Part shown: one piece after another, positions 49,901-58,843 of the stretch
Layout: the number at the start of each line of letters is the position of its first letter
Numbering within the stretch: position 1 is the stretch's first letter
Assembly: GCA_964426605.1 (NCBI GenBank)
Contig: CAYRQK010000002.1
Span: forward strand, 124,001-188,000
Direction: 5' to 3'
DNA length: 64,000 nt
DNA from: JAGQNT01 sp964426605
GTDB taxonomy: Bacteria > Patescibacteriota > Saccharimonadia > Saccharimonadales > UBA4665
The notes under the pieces: generated by a model
Told to the model about the DNA's origin: nothing
Databases searched by the model: none
What the model saw: only the letters and a program-made list of their open reading frames with translations
Translations under genes and position numbers: made by a program

Positions 49901-50497
49901 ATGTGGAAAAAATTTGAGCACTGGTTTGGAGAGTTATCACGGTTGGGTAAAGTTATATTCGTTACGCTAGCCCTTTTTAGTATTGGCACAGCCGGTAATG
50001 CAGTTGACAACCCTCAACCGTCCTCTAACCAAAAAATAACCCTCACAACACAGAGCGCTAAATCTTCAGATGTTGTAACACAAAAGAAGCTAGCCACTAC
50101 GGAGGCTATACCGTACCAAACAGAGACAATTAAAGATAGCTCATTGGCTCAAGACACTACAAAAGTACAGACTGAAGGAGTCAACGGTGTTCGTACGCAA
50201 ACCTTCAATGTTACCTATAAAGACGGTAAAGAAGTATCACGCTCAGAGACATCTAACGAAATAACTACGCCACCCGTTAGTGAGATAGTTAGGCAAGGTA
50301 CATATGTTGCTCCCGCCAAGCCTTCTTGTCCAAACGGGACATATATCAATTCAAGCGATAGCGAAGTTTGTCGACCGTATCAAACCAACACTGCGCCCGA
50401 AGGAGCTACTGCGCACTGTAGAGATGGTTCGTATAGCTTTAGTCAGCATCACAGTGGAACCTGCTCAGGACATGGTGGCGTAGCGACCTGGCTGTGA
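49901..50497 (+). CDS. Exported G5-domain and DUF3761-like protein
   Basis: The 198-residue protein has a membrane anchor near residues 16-33, then a G5-like domain: IPYQTETIKDSSLAQ, GVNGVRTQTFNVTY and GKEVSRSE. The C-terminus, AHCRDGSYSFSQHHSGTCSGH with GVATWL, matches DUF3761. G5 domains bind cell-wall glycans. Four cysteines could form two disulfides. I chose the ATG at 49901 because GGAG lies 6 nt before it; the frame extends upstream to 49835. Confidence 0.78.
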   Translation: MWKKFEHWFGELSRLGKVIFVTLALFSIGTAGNAVDNPQPSSNQKITLTTQSAKSSDVVTQKKLATTEAIPYQTETIKDSSLAQDTTKVQTEGVNGVRTQTFNVTYKDGKEVSRSETSNEITTPPVSEIVRQGTYVAPAKPSCPNGTYINSSDSEVCRPYQTNTAPEGATAHCRDGSYSFSQHHSGTCSGHGGVATWL

Positions 50498-50550
50498 TAG
50501 TAGTTATATTAATTCATAGCTGACCGGCTAACGACTGCTACAATACGGTT

Positions 50551-51324
50551 ATGATAGGCCAACTGCTCTGGATTGATGCGTTGTTATTGCTGGTGTATAT
50601 GACCTGTTGGTGGGCGGTGGGCAAACGTCGCAACCGACTCAATGTGGTGGATGTCGCCTGGGGCGGTGGCTTTATATTGGTGGCATGGTCGGTATTTGCA
50701 CAGGTGCACGATGTACGCAACATGATGATCGCGGCGTTGGTGACACTGTGGGGGCTGCGCCTGATGAGTCACTTGTGGCTGCGGGTGATTGGTAGTGGCA
50801 AAGAAGACCCGCGCTACGAAGATATCAAGCGTAAGTGGCGGGGCAGTGTCTGGCTGCGAGCGTATTTCTCAATATTTCTATTACAAGGTGCGCTAATACT
50901 TCTGATAAGTTTGCCGGTGACCGTGGCGGCTAACCCGTATTACCCTGATCTGACCTGGCTGCTCTATGCAGGTACGGCCGTATGGTTTGTGGGCTTCACG
51001 ATTGAGCGAATTGCCGATGCACAGCTGCGTGAATTTATTAGTAAGCCGTCTAACACTGGTAAGGTAATGGACCAAGGTCTGTGGCGCTACAGTCGTCACC
51101 CCAACTACTTTGGCGAACTGACGCAGTGGTGGGGCATCGGTGTTATTGCGCTGCAATCGACCTATGGCTGGATAGGGCTGGCTGGTCCGCTGACGCTAAC
51201 TATACTCATATTGTTTGTCTCCGGTGTGCCGCCTATTGAAGACAAGAAGAAGCATGAATCAGCATATGCTACGTACATGCGTCGCACCAGTATGATTATA
51301 CCGTTGCCACCTAAAAAACATTAG
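50551..51324 (+). CDS. DUF1295/steroid-5-alpha-reductase-like membrane protein
   Basis: The 257-residue protein has about six hydrophobic segments. The C-terminal part has GLWRYSRHPNYFGELTQWWG, the isoprenylcysteine-methyltransferase/5-alpha-reductase signature, then GVPPIEDKKKHESAYATYMR. Members reduce or methylate lipid-like substrates; the substrate here is unknown. TACAAT (50539-50544) lies 6 nt before the ATG without a ribosome-binding site, a leaderless pattern. Confidence 0.82.
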   Translation: MIGQLLWIDALLLLVYMTCWWAVGKRRNRLNVVDVAWGGGFILVAWSVFAQVHDVRNMMIAALVTLWGLRLMSHLWLRVIGSGKEDPRYEDIKRKWRGSVWLRAYFSIFLLQGALILLISLPVTVAANPYYPDLTWLLYAGTAVWFVGFTIERIADAQLREFISKPSNTGKVMDQGLWRYSRHPNYFGELTQWWGIGVIALQSTYGWIGLAGPLTLTILILFVSGVPPIEDKKKHESAYATYMRRTSMIIPLPPKKH

Positions 51325-51344
51325 GGGTATACTGTAACTACGCT

Positions 51345-52373
51345 ATGAGAATAGATGTCGATAATCACGATGAGCAAAGCGACGGGCCGGTACCATACCA
51401 GACCCAGCCCGAGAGCGAACCTACGTCGGCACCGCCCGTGCCCAAGAAGATATTGTCTGCTAGCCCACCTATGACGAATGTGGTGCCGGAGGCACCAGAT
51501 GGACTCGAGGGTGTCAGTCGTGTGGATTTTGAGTTTGAGCCACCCGAGGAAGCCCCTGAAGCTGCCGAGGACCGCCGTGAGCGGATCGATTACCTCAAGA
51601 ATATCCGCGATGATGCCAGGCGCGACAAAGACGACAAGAGTGGTACCAAGTGGTACCTCGTTGTACCACTGGTGCTGGTCATACTTGTTGCGCTTGGTGC
51701 TGTCGGCTGGTACCTAAAACCGGTGTTTGTACACAAACCAGGTCCGGTCGTGCAACCGAAAGTATCACAGCAGACAACAGCCGGCACTAGCGCCCCGAAA
51801 GTGCAGTCGACAGACAAAGCCTCCACGGCCAACTTCAAAGAGTACACTTCAGCCAATTTCCCAATTGTACTCAAGCATCCATCTGACTGGACGCTGACCG
51901 AAACAGTAAACGAATTGGATATTTTATCGCCCAAGCAAGCATTGATGAATGCGGCTGGCAGCTCAGTCCAAGCTGCTGTATTGCTGCGCATCCGCCATCA
52001 GCAGGCATCGCTGCCTGAGTTTAAGGCAGGTAGTGCCAACGCGGTGCTTCAGTCCGAAAATATCAAATACAGTACCCCAGCCGCAGGGCAGCGGGCCTCG
52101 ACGTATCTTAGTTTCTTGCAATATGCCACTACAACGACAAAGGGCGGCTTGGATGCCCTGTATATTACGGGCAACGCGGGGTACCAGAAGGCCCAAACTG
52201 TCCCAGCCGTGGATGTGACCAAGGTTGATCCGCTCGTGACGGTTAGTTTCGTTGACTGTAAGACTACTTGTACCGCGACATCGCCGGCACTGACTGTTAG
52301 CTCGGCCATATGGACGGGTGACTTCCAGAAGACCATCGAGACGATGCTTGAGTCGCTGCAGATCAGCGCCTAA
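51345..52373 (+). CDS. Membrane-anchored protein of unknown function
   Basis: The 342-residue protein has an acidic, proline-rich cytoplasmic region (1-105), one membrane segment near 107-128 and an exported domain of about 200 residues. That domain contains FPIVLKHPSDWTLTETVNEL and ends in TIETMLESLQIS, a PsbP-like layout as in the protein at 36723. Two cysteines (DCKTTC) lie near the C-terminus. No function is known. TATACT lies 11 nt before the ATG. Confidence 0.6.
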   Translation: MRIDVDNHDEQSDGPVPYQTQPESEPTSAPPVPKKILSASPPMTNVVPEAPDGLEGVSRVDFEFEPPEEAPEAAEDRRERIDYLKNIRDDARRDKDDKSGTKWYLVVPLVLVILVALGAVGWYLKPVFVHKPGPVVQPKVSQQTTAGTSAPKVQSTDKASTANFKEYTSANFPIVLKHPSDWTLTETVNELDILSPKQALMNAAGSSVQAAVLLRIRHQQASLPEFKAGSANAVLQSENIKYSTPAAGQRASTYLSFLQYATTTTKGGLDALYITGNAGYQKAQTVPAVDVTKVDPLVTVSFVDCKTTCTATSPALTVSSAIWTGDFQKTIETMLESLQISA

Positions 52374-52424
52374 CACTCGGGGTTCTGGCAAAGCGATTCC
52401 CAGTAGCTGCTACGAGGGCGGTGA

Positions 52425-53264
52425 TTATTTGAGCTCGATGACCTGAATCGTACCGTCACAAATAAGGCGACTGCCGACTTGCTGACTGTGCATCTCAAAT
52501 GGCTTACCGGCTTTGATCTTGGTAAGATCTTTGACTTGGCCGGCTGTCTTGAGCGAGTCGATCACGAAGTCGCGCTCGCGATAGTGCAAATGATGCGTAC
52601 GGTGGGTGACCTGCAAGTTGTACCAACGAATGCCATAGGGACTCGAATCGTCGATGGCCGTACCGATCCAGATGGATTTTTCCCGCCGTACGAAGCGTCG
52701 AAAATGCCGGACCCAAAATGAGAAATGTCCATGATCCTTCTCGTGGTCCACGAGTTGCCAAAATCGCACGTGGTGCCGGTGCCGGGGACTCTTATTGTAT
52801 CCGTATGGGATTTGAAAGCCAATGTCGAATGGCCGATTGAACAGGTATAGATTGCTGAAGGGGGCCGTAGGGTACGGTTTATCAAAAATGACTGCGTAGA
52901 TTTCGCGTAGTCCGTTCCTGAGTGTTACTTTGTCGGCTGTATACCAGCCCGCAGCTTGCATGGCTTTTACGAACTGACGTTTGGACCGTGCGGCAACGGC
53001 AATATTCACTGGGTCGGACGGCAAGCCGTCACGAGTAGTAGCATAGAGTGGAATATGGTTTGGTCTTATGAACAGTCGGAGTGTACGAATCAATGCTGGC
53101 AACCCAAAATATGCTACTCCGATGTACACCAGCAGCAGTGCGAAAAAGATCGGCAGGCGACGGTTGAGGAACGGGAAGGCTACAAATACGCTAAAATATG
53201 CCAGGCTAATCCCCAGCATGAGTATCAGTAAGCGCCACAGTGAGCGCAAGACGAATCTGACCAT
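52425..53264 (-). CDS. LssY C-terminal-domain membrane protein
   Basis: The 279-residue protein has two N-terminal membrane segments (about 8-33 and 38-65) and a soluble domain with RPFDIGFQIPYG, RHRHHVRFWQL and GTAIDDSSPYG, the histidine-rich pattern of the LssY C-terminal domain. The domain occurs in putative envelope or secretion proteins; no reaction is established. The histidines could bind metal. It is convergent with the upstream 51345 gene and divergent from mutY. Confidence 0.68.
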   Translation of the reverse strand: MVRFVLRSLWRLLILMLGISLAYFSVFVAFPFLNRRLPIFFALLLVYIGVAYFGLPALIRTLRLFIRPNHIPLYATTRDGLPSDPVNIAVAARSKRQFVKAMQAAGWYTADKVTLRNGLREIYAVIFDKPYPTAPFSNLYLFNRPFDIGFQIPYGYNKSPRHRHHVRFWQLVDHEKDHGHFSFWVRHFRRFVRREKSIWIGTAIDDSSPYGIRWYNLQVTHRTHHLHYRERDFVIDSLKTAGQVKDLTKIKAGKPFEMHSQQVGSRLICDGTIQVIELK

Positions 53265-53318
53265 TTCTTAGTTACATTTTACGCTAAAGCTCGCAGCCAG
53301 TCATTATACTAGACAGAT

Positions 53319-54131
53319 ATGCAACTCTCAGACGAACAAATCGAATCCTTTCGCAGGCAACTTGCGATGTACTATGTTGAACATGGCCGGCATGAATTGC
53401 CGTGGCGTCTCGCACTTGATCCGTACAGTATTGTGGTGAGCGAACTCATGCTACAGCAGACACAGGTTGGCCGGGTCATCCCAAAATACCAGGCGTTTAT
53501 AGGCCGCTTCCCGGGTTTTGCGAGCCTGGCGGCTGCCAGTCTAGGCGATGTGCTGAGCGCGTGGCAGGGCCTAGGCTATAATCGTCGTGCCAAGTTTTTG
53601 TGGCAGACTGCCGAGCAGGTAGTCGGACAACACCACGGTCGGCTACCAGGTACGCTCGAAGAGCTGGTGCAGCTGCCCGGTATTGGCGTCAATACGGCTG
53701 GCGCGGTGCTGGCGTATGCTTTCAACAAACCGGCATTATTCATCGAAACCAATGTGCGTACCGTGTATATCCACGAGTTTTTCGGAGGCCAGGAAGTCGT
53801 GAGCGACAAAGAGATCCGCGAGTTTTTAGCGCAAACACTCGATTATCACAATCCACGCGATTTCTATTGGGCGATGATGGATTACGGTACACATCTAAAG
53901 CAAACCGCTGGCAATCACGGTGCACGCAGTAAGCACTACGTACGCCAGTCACCGTTTGAGGGTTCACGTCGCCAGTTGCGCGGGGCAATTATTCGCCTGT
54001 TGGCCCAAGGTGATCAGACAGTAGAAGCTATAGGTATAACCTTGTCCGATGCGCGCACCCAATCGGTACTAAACGATCTGGTGCGCGAGTCCATGATTCT
54101 CCAGACTGGCGACACCTATCACTTGGCGTAA
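53319..54131 (+). CDS. mutY: A/G-specific adenine glycosylase-like protein without Fe-S cluster
   Basis: The 270-residue HhH-GPD protein has LPWRLALDPYSIVVSELMLQ followed by QTQV, then GYNRRAKFLW and VQLPGIGVNTAGAVLAYAF, matching MutY. The region that normally holds C-x6-C-x2-C-x5-C (after MMDYGTHL) has no cysteine, and the C-terminal NUDIX-like domain is missing or much reduced. The catalytic Asp of the ILDGNV motif is Glu here (FIETNVRTV). TATACT (53305-53310) lies 8 nt before the ATG. It probably still removes A opposite 8-oxoG, but specificity is uncertain. Confidence 0.8.
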   Translation: MQLSDEQIESFRRQLAMYYVEHGRHELPWRLALDPYSIVVSELMLQQTQVGRVIPKYQAFIGRFPGFASLAAASLGDVLSAWQGLGYNRRAKFLWQTAEQVVGQHHGRLPGTLEELVQLPGIGVNTAGAVLAYAFNKPALFIETNVRTVYIHEFFGGQEVVSDKEIREFLAQTLDYHNPRDFYWAMMDYGTHLKQTAGNHGARSKHYVRQSPFEGSRRQLRGAIIRLLAQGDQTVEAIGITLSDARTQSVLNDLVRESMILQTGDTYHLA

Positions 54132-54152
54132 GCGTGATACAATACCTACATA

Positions 54153-54473
54153 ATGGAACCAGTCCCCGCACCCCCAGAAGAGAAGTCGCCTGTTACGCCA
54201 ATTGATGACGTCAAGCCAGTGACGCACCTTGCTCATGGTGGGTCCGCAGAGCATCTTGCCAAGCCAGCTGCCGACGACCCCGAAGCTCGGCTAGAAGCGG
54301 AAAACTCCAAACCAAAACCAGACAAATCGACTCCCGAACCTGCACCTAAACCTAAGCAGCCGCGCCAGCCGAGTGCGACACTCGCCATTATTGCCACGAT
54401 TATTATTGTGCTCGGCCTAGGTCTACTCGCCACGTACGCCTATTTGCGTTCTCAGAATATGTCGCTATTCTAG
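54153..54473 (+). CDS. Small C-terminally anchored membrane protein
   Basis: The 106-residue protein is proline- and charge-rich for about 75 residues (KPKPDKSTPEPAPKPKQP) and ends in one membrane segment (LAIIATIIIVLGLGLLATYA). No family is recognised. TACAAT (54138-54143) lies 9 nt before the ATG. The tsaC GTG follows 5 bp after the stop, so the two are probably co-transcribed. Confidence 0.65.
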   Translation: MEPVPAPPEEKSPVTPIDDVKPVTHLAHGGSAEHLAKPAADDPEARLEAENSKPKPDKSTPEPAPKPKQPRQPSATLAIIATIIIVLGLGLLATYAYLRSQNMSLF

Positions 54474-54478
54474 TAGCT

Positions 54479-55063
54479 GTGCGAGACATAGCCCAACAGC
54501 TTCAAAAACCCGGTACGATTGGCGTTATCCCAACCGATACGATTTACGGTATTGCAGCCCGAGCAGTTGACCACGAGGCCGTGGTGCGGCTGTACCGCGT
54601 GAAACATCGTGAAAATAAGCCTGGTACCATCATTGCGGCTAGTGTTGACCAATTGATGGCTTTGGGCCTCAAGCGTCGCTACCTGACCGCTGTCGAGCAG
54701 TGGTGGCCGGGCGCCCTCAGTGTCATTATTCCATGTGCCGACCCACACCTGGCGTACCTCCACCAAGGCAAGCAAAGCCTGGCGGTGCGTATTCCCGACA
54801 AATCAGAGCTACTCAAGCTACTCAAGCAAACTGGGCCCTTATTAACCAGTAGCGCCAATCGTCCAGGTCAACCACCAGCCAATACTATCCAAGAAGCTAG
54901 GGCATACTTTGGTGATGAGGTGGATTTCTATCACGATGGCGGTGACTTATCGGGGCACGAGCCCTCGACTGTGGTGCGGATTGTCGACGATGCTATCGAA
55001 GTTTTACGTCCGGGCGCGGTACAATTAGATGAGAACGGAAGGACTTCACGTAATGACATTTGA
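54479..55063 (+). CDS. tsaC: Threonylcarbamoyl-AMP synthase (Sua5/YrdC family)
   Basis: The 194-residue protein has GTIGVIPTDTIYGIAARA near residue 12, KHRENKPGTI (the KxR active site), WWPGALSVII and LLTSSANRPGQPPA. These define the YrdC domain that makes threonylcarbamoyl-AMP for the t6A37 modification of ANN-decoding tRNAs. It is the short form without the Sua5 C-terminal domain. It starts at GTG 5 bp after the preceding gene and overlaps the MazG-like gene by 11 nt. Confidence 0.93.
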   Translation: MRDIAQQLQKPGTIGVIPTDTIYGIAARAVDHEAVVRLYRVKHRENKPGTIIAASVDQLMALGLKRRYLTAVEQWWPGALSVIIPCADPHLAYLHQGKQSLAVRIPDKSELLKLLKQTGPLLTSSANRPGQPPANTIQEARAYFGDEVDFYHDGGDLSGHEPSTVVRIVDDAIEVLRPGAVQLDENGRTSRNDI

Positions 55064-55394
55064 TGAATACCAAACACAAGCAATCTCTACCCTTACCAAA
55101 GACCACGCCTACGGTACGCTTAGTGCAGAGCTGATGGCCCAGATCTTGGGCCTGGTAGGCGAAAGCGGCGAAGTGGCCGAAAAGGTCAAGAAAATCATCC
55201 GTGATAAACAGGGCGTCGTGTCGGATGATGACCGAGCGGAACTCTTGAAAGAGCTGGGTGACATTCTGTGGTACATCAACGCGGTTTCATATCTGTTGGG
55301 TTCTGATATTAGCCAAGTGGCCGAAAGTAATCTCGACAAAGTCCTCAGCCGCCAAGCTCGTGGCGTAACGAAGGGCAGCGGGGACAACCGATGA
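55053..55394 (+). CDS. MazG-like nucleotide pyrophosphohydrolase
   Basis: The 113-residue all-alpha protein has LGLVGESGEVAEKVKK and ELLKELGDILWYINAV, the EExxE and ExxD metal-binding motifs of MazG-type pyrophosphatases. It probably hydrolyses noncanonical NTPs or dCTP-like nucleotides. I chose the ATG at 55053 because GGAAGG lies about 12 nt upstream; the frame extends to 55029. It overlaps tsaC at the start and the next gene by 4 nt. Confidence 0.85.
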   Translation: MTFDEYQTQAISTLTKDHAYGTLSAELMAQILGLVGESGEVAEKVKKIIRDKQGVVSDDDRAELLKELGDILWYINAVSYLLGSDISQVAESNLDKVLSRQARGVTKGSGDNR

Positions 55395-55837
55395 GACCAG
55401 AAAATTTCATCGTGAAATACCTGGATGAAGTGCCACTGATGCAACTAGCCAGCTGTGCGGATAATCATCCATGGGTGGTCAACGTCTACTTTGCCATGGA
55501 CAACCAGCACAATATCTATTGGATGTCGCAGGATATGCGTCGGCATTCCAAAGAAATCTTTCATAACCCCAAAGTTGCCGGCGTGGTGCATGAGCCATAT
55601 GCCATAGGGCAGCCAGGCAGGGCGGTGCATTTCGAGGGTGAAGCGCGGCCTGTGCCGGTGACTGAGGCCGAAGATTTATTCCAAGCATATGCTGAGAAAT
55701 TTAACCAGCACAATATGTTGCCGCAGCTGCTCGATACAAACAGTCCACACACCTTGTATCAGCTGCAGCCGAGTCTGTTTGTGCTATACGACGAAGCCAA
55801 TTTCCCGGACAATCCCCGGCAAGAGTGGAAACCTTAG
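55391..55837 (+). CDS. Pyridoxamine 5'-phosphate oxidase-like split-barrel protein
   Basis: The 148-residue protein has PLMQLASCADNHPWVVNVYF, YWMSQDMRRHSKEI and NPKVAGVVHEPY, the pattern of FMN-binding split-barrel proteins. These reduce flavins, F420 or small molecules; the substrate is unknown. It overlaps the MazG-like gene by 4 nt and the convergent Mpl-like gene by 4 nt. Confidence 0.78.
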   Translation: MRPENFIVKYLDEVPLMQLASCADNHPWVVNVYFAMDNQHNIYWMSQDMRRHSKEIFHNPKVAGVVHEPYAIGQPGRAVHFEGEARPVPVTEAEDLFQAYAEKFNQHNMLPQLLDTNSPHTLYQLQPSLFVLYDEANFPDNPRQEWKP

Positions 55838-57129
55838 CCTGCAAATTGAGATCTGAGCCACTCGTCGAGTGAGCCACCACCGCCACCAGCCATACCGACG
55901 ATCATGTGGTCAGCGTCGAGATGCTTCTGGATGTCTTGCTTGAGCCTGTCGTCAAGTTCGGCTGGCTCGGCAATCGATGGATCAGCCAAATGCGAGATAA
56001 GCTCTTGTGGTGTGAGAATAGTCTGGGCGGGGTCCTCTCGCGCTAGGTAGCTGGGGGTCCAGTAGACGTGTGCCGCACCAGCAAAACAGTCCCCGTATTC
56101 ATTGAGCATATAGTGCTGCCGGCGGTTTGTCAGCGGCTCGTATATTACTACCAGCTCTTGGCCTTTACCGCTGGCTATTTCGAGTGCCGCGCTCATAGCA
56201 CCGCGGACTTTCTCGGGCGTGTGAGCGTAATCGCTGTACAGATTTGGTGTGATTTGCTCCATACGGCGCTGCAGGCCGGGGAAGTGATTGGTGTGTTCGA
56301 TGATCTCCTCGAGTGGCGTATCCACTAGTTGTTGCACTGCCTTGATGGCTAGCCATGCGTCGAGCCGGTTGTATCGGCCCGACAATTGCAATCTCTCGAT
56401 CTTTGGGTCGCTAGAGTCCATAACGGCGTAGTGGCTGTTGGCTTCTAGCCCAAGATACTCACTGTCTTCCTGCCACATCTTGAGCCACTGACTCTGCTCT
56501 ATGAATTCACGGAAGGCGGCCTGATAGTCTTCACGAGTTGGAAATATTTCATGGTGGTCCCACGTAACTCCGGTAATGATACTGACAAACGGCTCGAAGG
56601 CCAGAAAGTTGCGGTCAAACTCGTCACATTCGTATACGAAATAATCGCTTTTGGGGTCAAATTCACCCATGTCGCCGAACCCGATCTTGGCGCCAACCGA
56701 GTAGCTGATGGGAATACCCAATTGCTTGAATAGCCAGATGATCATGGCCGTCGTGGTGGTCTTGCCGTGAGTACCGGCAATGGCAATGAGCTTGAGTTGT
56801 TTATCAGTCAAGATTTGGTTGAGCAGTTCGTCGCGCTTGCTGGTTTTGATGTCTTGCTCGCGGCAAAACACCAGCTCGGGTGCATTCGGATTTTCCAGTG
56901 GCAGGGCAGAGGTGTATACGAGCCAGTCAATCGGCTTTTGGTCGTGAATAGCAGTAATTGCTGTCCGGCTCTGGCCGATATGGATGTCCTGGATACCATG
57001 CTTTTTGAGATACCCAATATACTGTGAATCTTGCTTGTCACTGCCGGATACCTCGTAACCGGCCTGCTTGGCAATGAGTGCCAGCGGTCCGATGGCCGTA
57101 CCACCAATCCCAGAGAAGTAGATGTGCAT
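55834..57129 (-). CDS. UDP-N-acetylmuramate ligase of the MurC/Mpl type
   Basis: The protein of about 431 residues has HIYFSGIGGTAIGPLALIAK at the N-terminus, the ATP-binding P-loop AGTHGKTTTTA near residue 113, VTWDHHEIFPT in the central domain and YSDYAHTPEKVRGA in the C-terminal domain. MurC adds L-Ala to UDP-MurNAc; Mpl adds a tripeptide. The Mpl subgroup seems slightly more likely given EIFPT, but the call stays open. I chose the ATG at 57129 because TACAAT lies 7 nt before it on the minus strand; another in-frame ATG overlaps that hexamer. Confidence 0.85.
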   Translation of the reverse strand: MHIYFSGIGGTAIGPLALIAKQAGYEVSGSDKQDSQYIGYLKKHGIQDIHIGQSRTAITAIHDQKPIDWLVYTSALPLENPNAPELVFCREQDIKTSKRDELLNQILTDKQLKLIAIAGTHGKTTTTAMIIWLFKQLGIPISYSVGAKIGFGDMGEFDPKSDYFVYECDEFDRNFLAFEPFVSIITGVTWDHHEIFPTREDYQAAFREFIEQSQWLKMWQEDSEYLGLEANSHYAVMDSSDPKIERLQLSGRYNRLDAWLAIKAVQQLVDTPLEEIIEHTNHFPGLQRRMEQITPNLYSDYAHTPEKVRGAMSAALEIASGKGQELVVIYEPLTNRRQHYMLNEYGDCFAGAAHVYWTPSYLAREDPAQTILTPQELISHLADPSIAEPAELDDRLKQDIQKHLDADHMIVGMAGGGGGSLDEWLRSQFAG

Positions 57130-57138
57130 AGCACCCAT

Positions 57139-57352
57139 TGTAAGTCCTGGCTCTGTTAAGTGAAAGTTGTTTTAACCGAGGGTCGGCTCGTAATTCTTGT
57201 GAGGAGTCATACCTAACGAGGTATGATGACGAGCAAAATTCTAAGCCAGTGCCGTCAAAACAGGTTGAAGCTGGAGCTAGGACTTACGGTGGGTGTAGCA
57301 GCCTATCACGTGAGCACTGTGCTACACTTGAATCAAAGCTTAAAATAAAAAC
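57139..57352. other. Structured intergenic region upstream of the 57353 gene
   Basis: Two inverted repeats are visible. TCATACCT pairs with AGGTATGA around AACG at about 57208-57227, inside an outer GCTCGT/ACGAGC pair. GTGTAGCA (57293-57300) pairs with TGCTACAC (57320-57327). The second overlaps TACACT (57323-57328), a likely -10 element, so it may be an operator. The first may be an RNA element. No gene is seen. Confidence 0.5.
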
Positions 57353-57964
57353 ATGCAGATGCAAATGTTCCACCAGCACAAGATAAGACTGAGTCACCTC
57401 AAGCCACGGTATTTTTTGATTGCTTTCGTGGCTTTTGCGGCCGTGTCACTGTTTGCACTGCGCCAAAACAACCTGCATATGGTGCAGTTGCGCCAGGCAG
57501 TCTATGCCGCCGACAAGAGCAATGGCGATACCGAGTCGGCTCTGGAGAAGCTTCGATCTTACGTTGGTGGCCATATGAATACCAGCCTGTCGGCTGGCGA
57601 CAATACCGTCTACCCACCTATTCAGCTGAAATACACCTACGAGCGGCTAGTTGAGGCCGCGAGTACCCAGGCGGCCGACGGCAATTCGGCACTGTACTCT
57701 GACGCTCAGAGATACTGTGAGCAACAAATTCCAACCGGTTTCTCGGGTAGTTACCGCTTGCAGTGTATCGAGCAGTATGTCGATTCACACGGTTCGTCGG
57801 ACCCTGTTGCTACCATCCCAGACAGCCTATATAAGTTTGATTTTGCATCACCTATGTGGTCACCAGACCTGGCTGGCCTCAGCTTGCTGGCGGCCTTTAT
57901 CTGTTTGGTTGTGGGGCTATTATTGATAGCCAGTCACGCCTATTTTGGTCGCCACAAAAAATAA
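57353..57964 (+). CDS. Membrane protein of unknown function with two terminal membrane segments
   Basis: The 203-residue protein has a basic N-terminus (HQHKIRLSHLKPR) and a first membrane segment at about residues 22-38. An exported domain of about 130 residues with two cysteines follows (RYCEQQI, LQCIEQY), then a second membrane segment at about 173-195 and a basic tail. No family is recognised. The promoter TGCTACACT lies about 25 nt upstream, with only a weak ribosome-binding site. Confidence 0.6.
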   Translation: MQMQMFHQHKIRLSHLKPRYFLIAFVAFAAVSLFALRQNNLHMVQLRQAVYAADKSNGDTESALEKLRSYVGGHMNTSLSAGDNTVYPPIQLKYTYERLVEAASTQAADGNSALYSDAQRYCEQQIPTGFSGSYRLQCIEQYVDSHGSSDPVATIPDSLYKFDFASPMWSPDLAGLSLLAAFICLVVGLLLIASHAYFGRHKK

Positions 57965-57995
57965 GCCGGTCGCATCTCTGCGCCGGCTGTATTTC
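57964..57995. terminator. Terminator-like hairpin between convergent genes
   Basis: AGCCGG (57964-57969) pairs with CCGGCT (57983-57988), with inner CGCA/TGCG and a one-base bulge. The T-rich GTATTTCT follows. It lies between the convergent genes at 57353 and 58013. Confidence 0.6.
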
Positions 57996-58012
57996 TGAAG
58001 TCTTACTGACTA

Positions 58013-58723
58013 CTAGTGAGCGGTTGGGTTAGTAGTATTGTTTGTGTTATCGGTAGTACCAGTACTCGTTGTATCGGCGTTTGCATTCGCATTAGTCGCA
58101 GAGCTATCAGTTGTTGCTGAACCCTGAACGTTCGATGCTGCACCATTGGTAGTACTACACTTCTGTGATCCGGAGTTCTGACTCTGGTAGCTCTTAACGG
58201 CTGTCGCAACTTGACCATCGGATTGCAGGTTCTCCCAGAACTCAACTTCGCTACGGTTTATAACCATCTGGTCGTATGGTTTGTGAAGCTCACAACCAAG
58301 CTTGATGAGGGAGATATTGCCACTATTTGTTGAGGAACTGGTAGTGCTTCCTTGCTGCTGCAGGTAGTAAATGTTGTTTAACACCATGTAGTTCTTCTGC
58401 ATGCTAGATATTTTACCGAAATAGACCTGATTGTTCGTCAGGAATACAGCTTGGAGCTTGTCTTTGTTTACGAAGCTGGCCTCTTGGTTTGAGCGGGCCG
58501 TGATAAGCCAACCAATGAGTGCTAGGGCCAGTAGACCGGTACCAAAAAGCACAATCAGGGCAGAGCCCTTCAGCCATTTATTGCCGTTGAGCCCTCTGAG
58601 CTTTTTGCCATTAGGCTTCTCTTTTGTCTCTTTTGTTTGATTTGATCCACCATCCTGTGGTGAAAACACTGAGCCTAGTCGAGGCCCAGATGCTGATTGT
58701 GATGTACGATTAGAAAAATCCAT
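58013..58723 (-). CDS. Single-membrane-segment protein with low-complexity tail
   Basis: The 236-residue protein has a basic, Gly/Lys-rich N-terminus, one membrane segment at about residues 54-76 and an exported part. The middle (VYFGKISSMQKNYMVLNNIYY and LIKLGCELHKPYDQM) is conserved-looking; the last 60 residues are Ser/Thr/Asn-rich. VYFGKI resembles a short beta domain seen in CPR secreted proteins, but I cannot name a family. Two cysteines could pair. No function is known. Confidence 0.6.
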   Translation of the reverse strand: MDFSNRTSQSASGPRLGSVFSPQDGGSNQTKETKEKPNGKKLRGLNGNKWLKGSALIVLFGTGLLALALIGWLITARSNQEASFVNKDKLQAVFLTNNQVYFGKISSMQKNYMVLNNIYYLQQQGSTTSSSTNSGNISLIKLGCELHKPYDQMVINRSEVEFWENLQSDGQVATAVKSYQSQNSGSQKCSTTNGAASNVQGSATTDSSATNANANADTTSTGTTDNTNNTTNPTAH

Positions 58724-58843
58724 TTATAACTCTCTCCACCCTTATAATTGGTTACTGGCATTAGTGTAATACAACCATCGTCCAAGCACAACCATCATAC
58801 TCTTGTTACCGGCCAAACTGAGAAATTACATAACGCTACGGGG

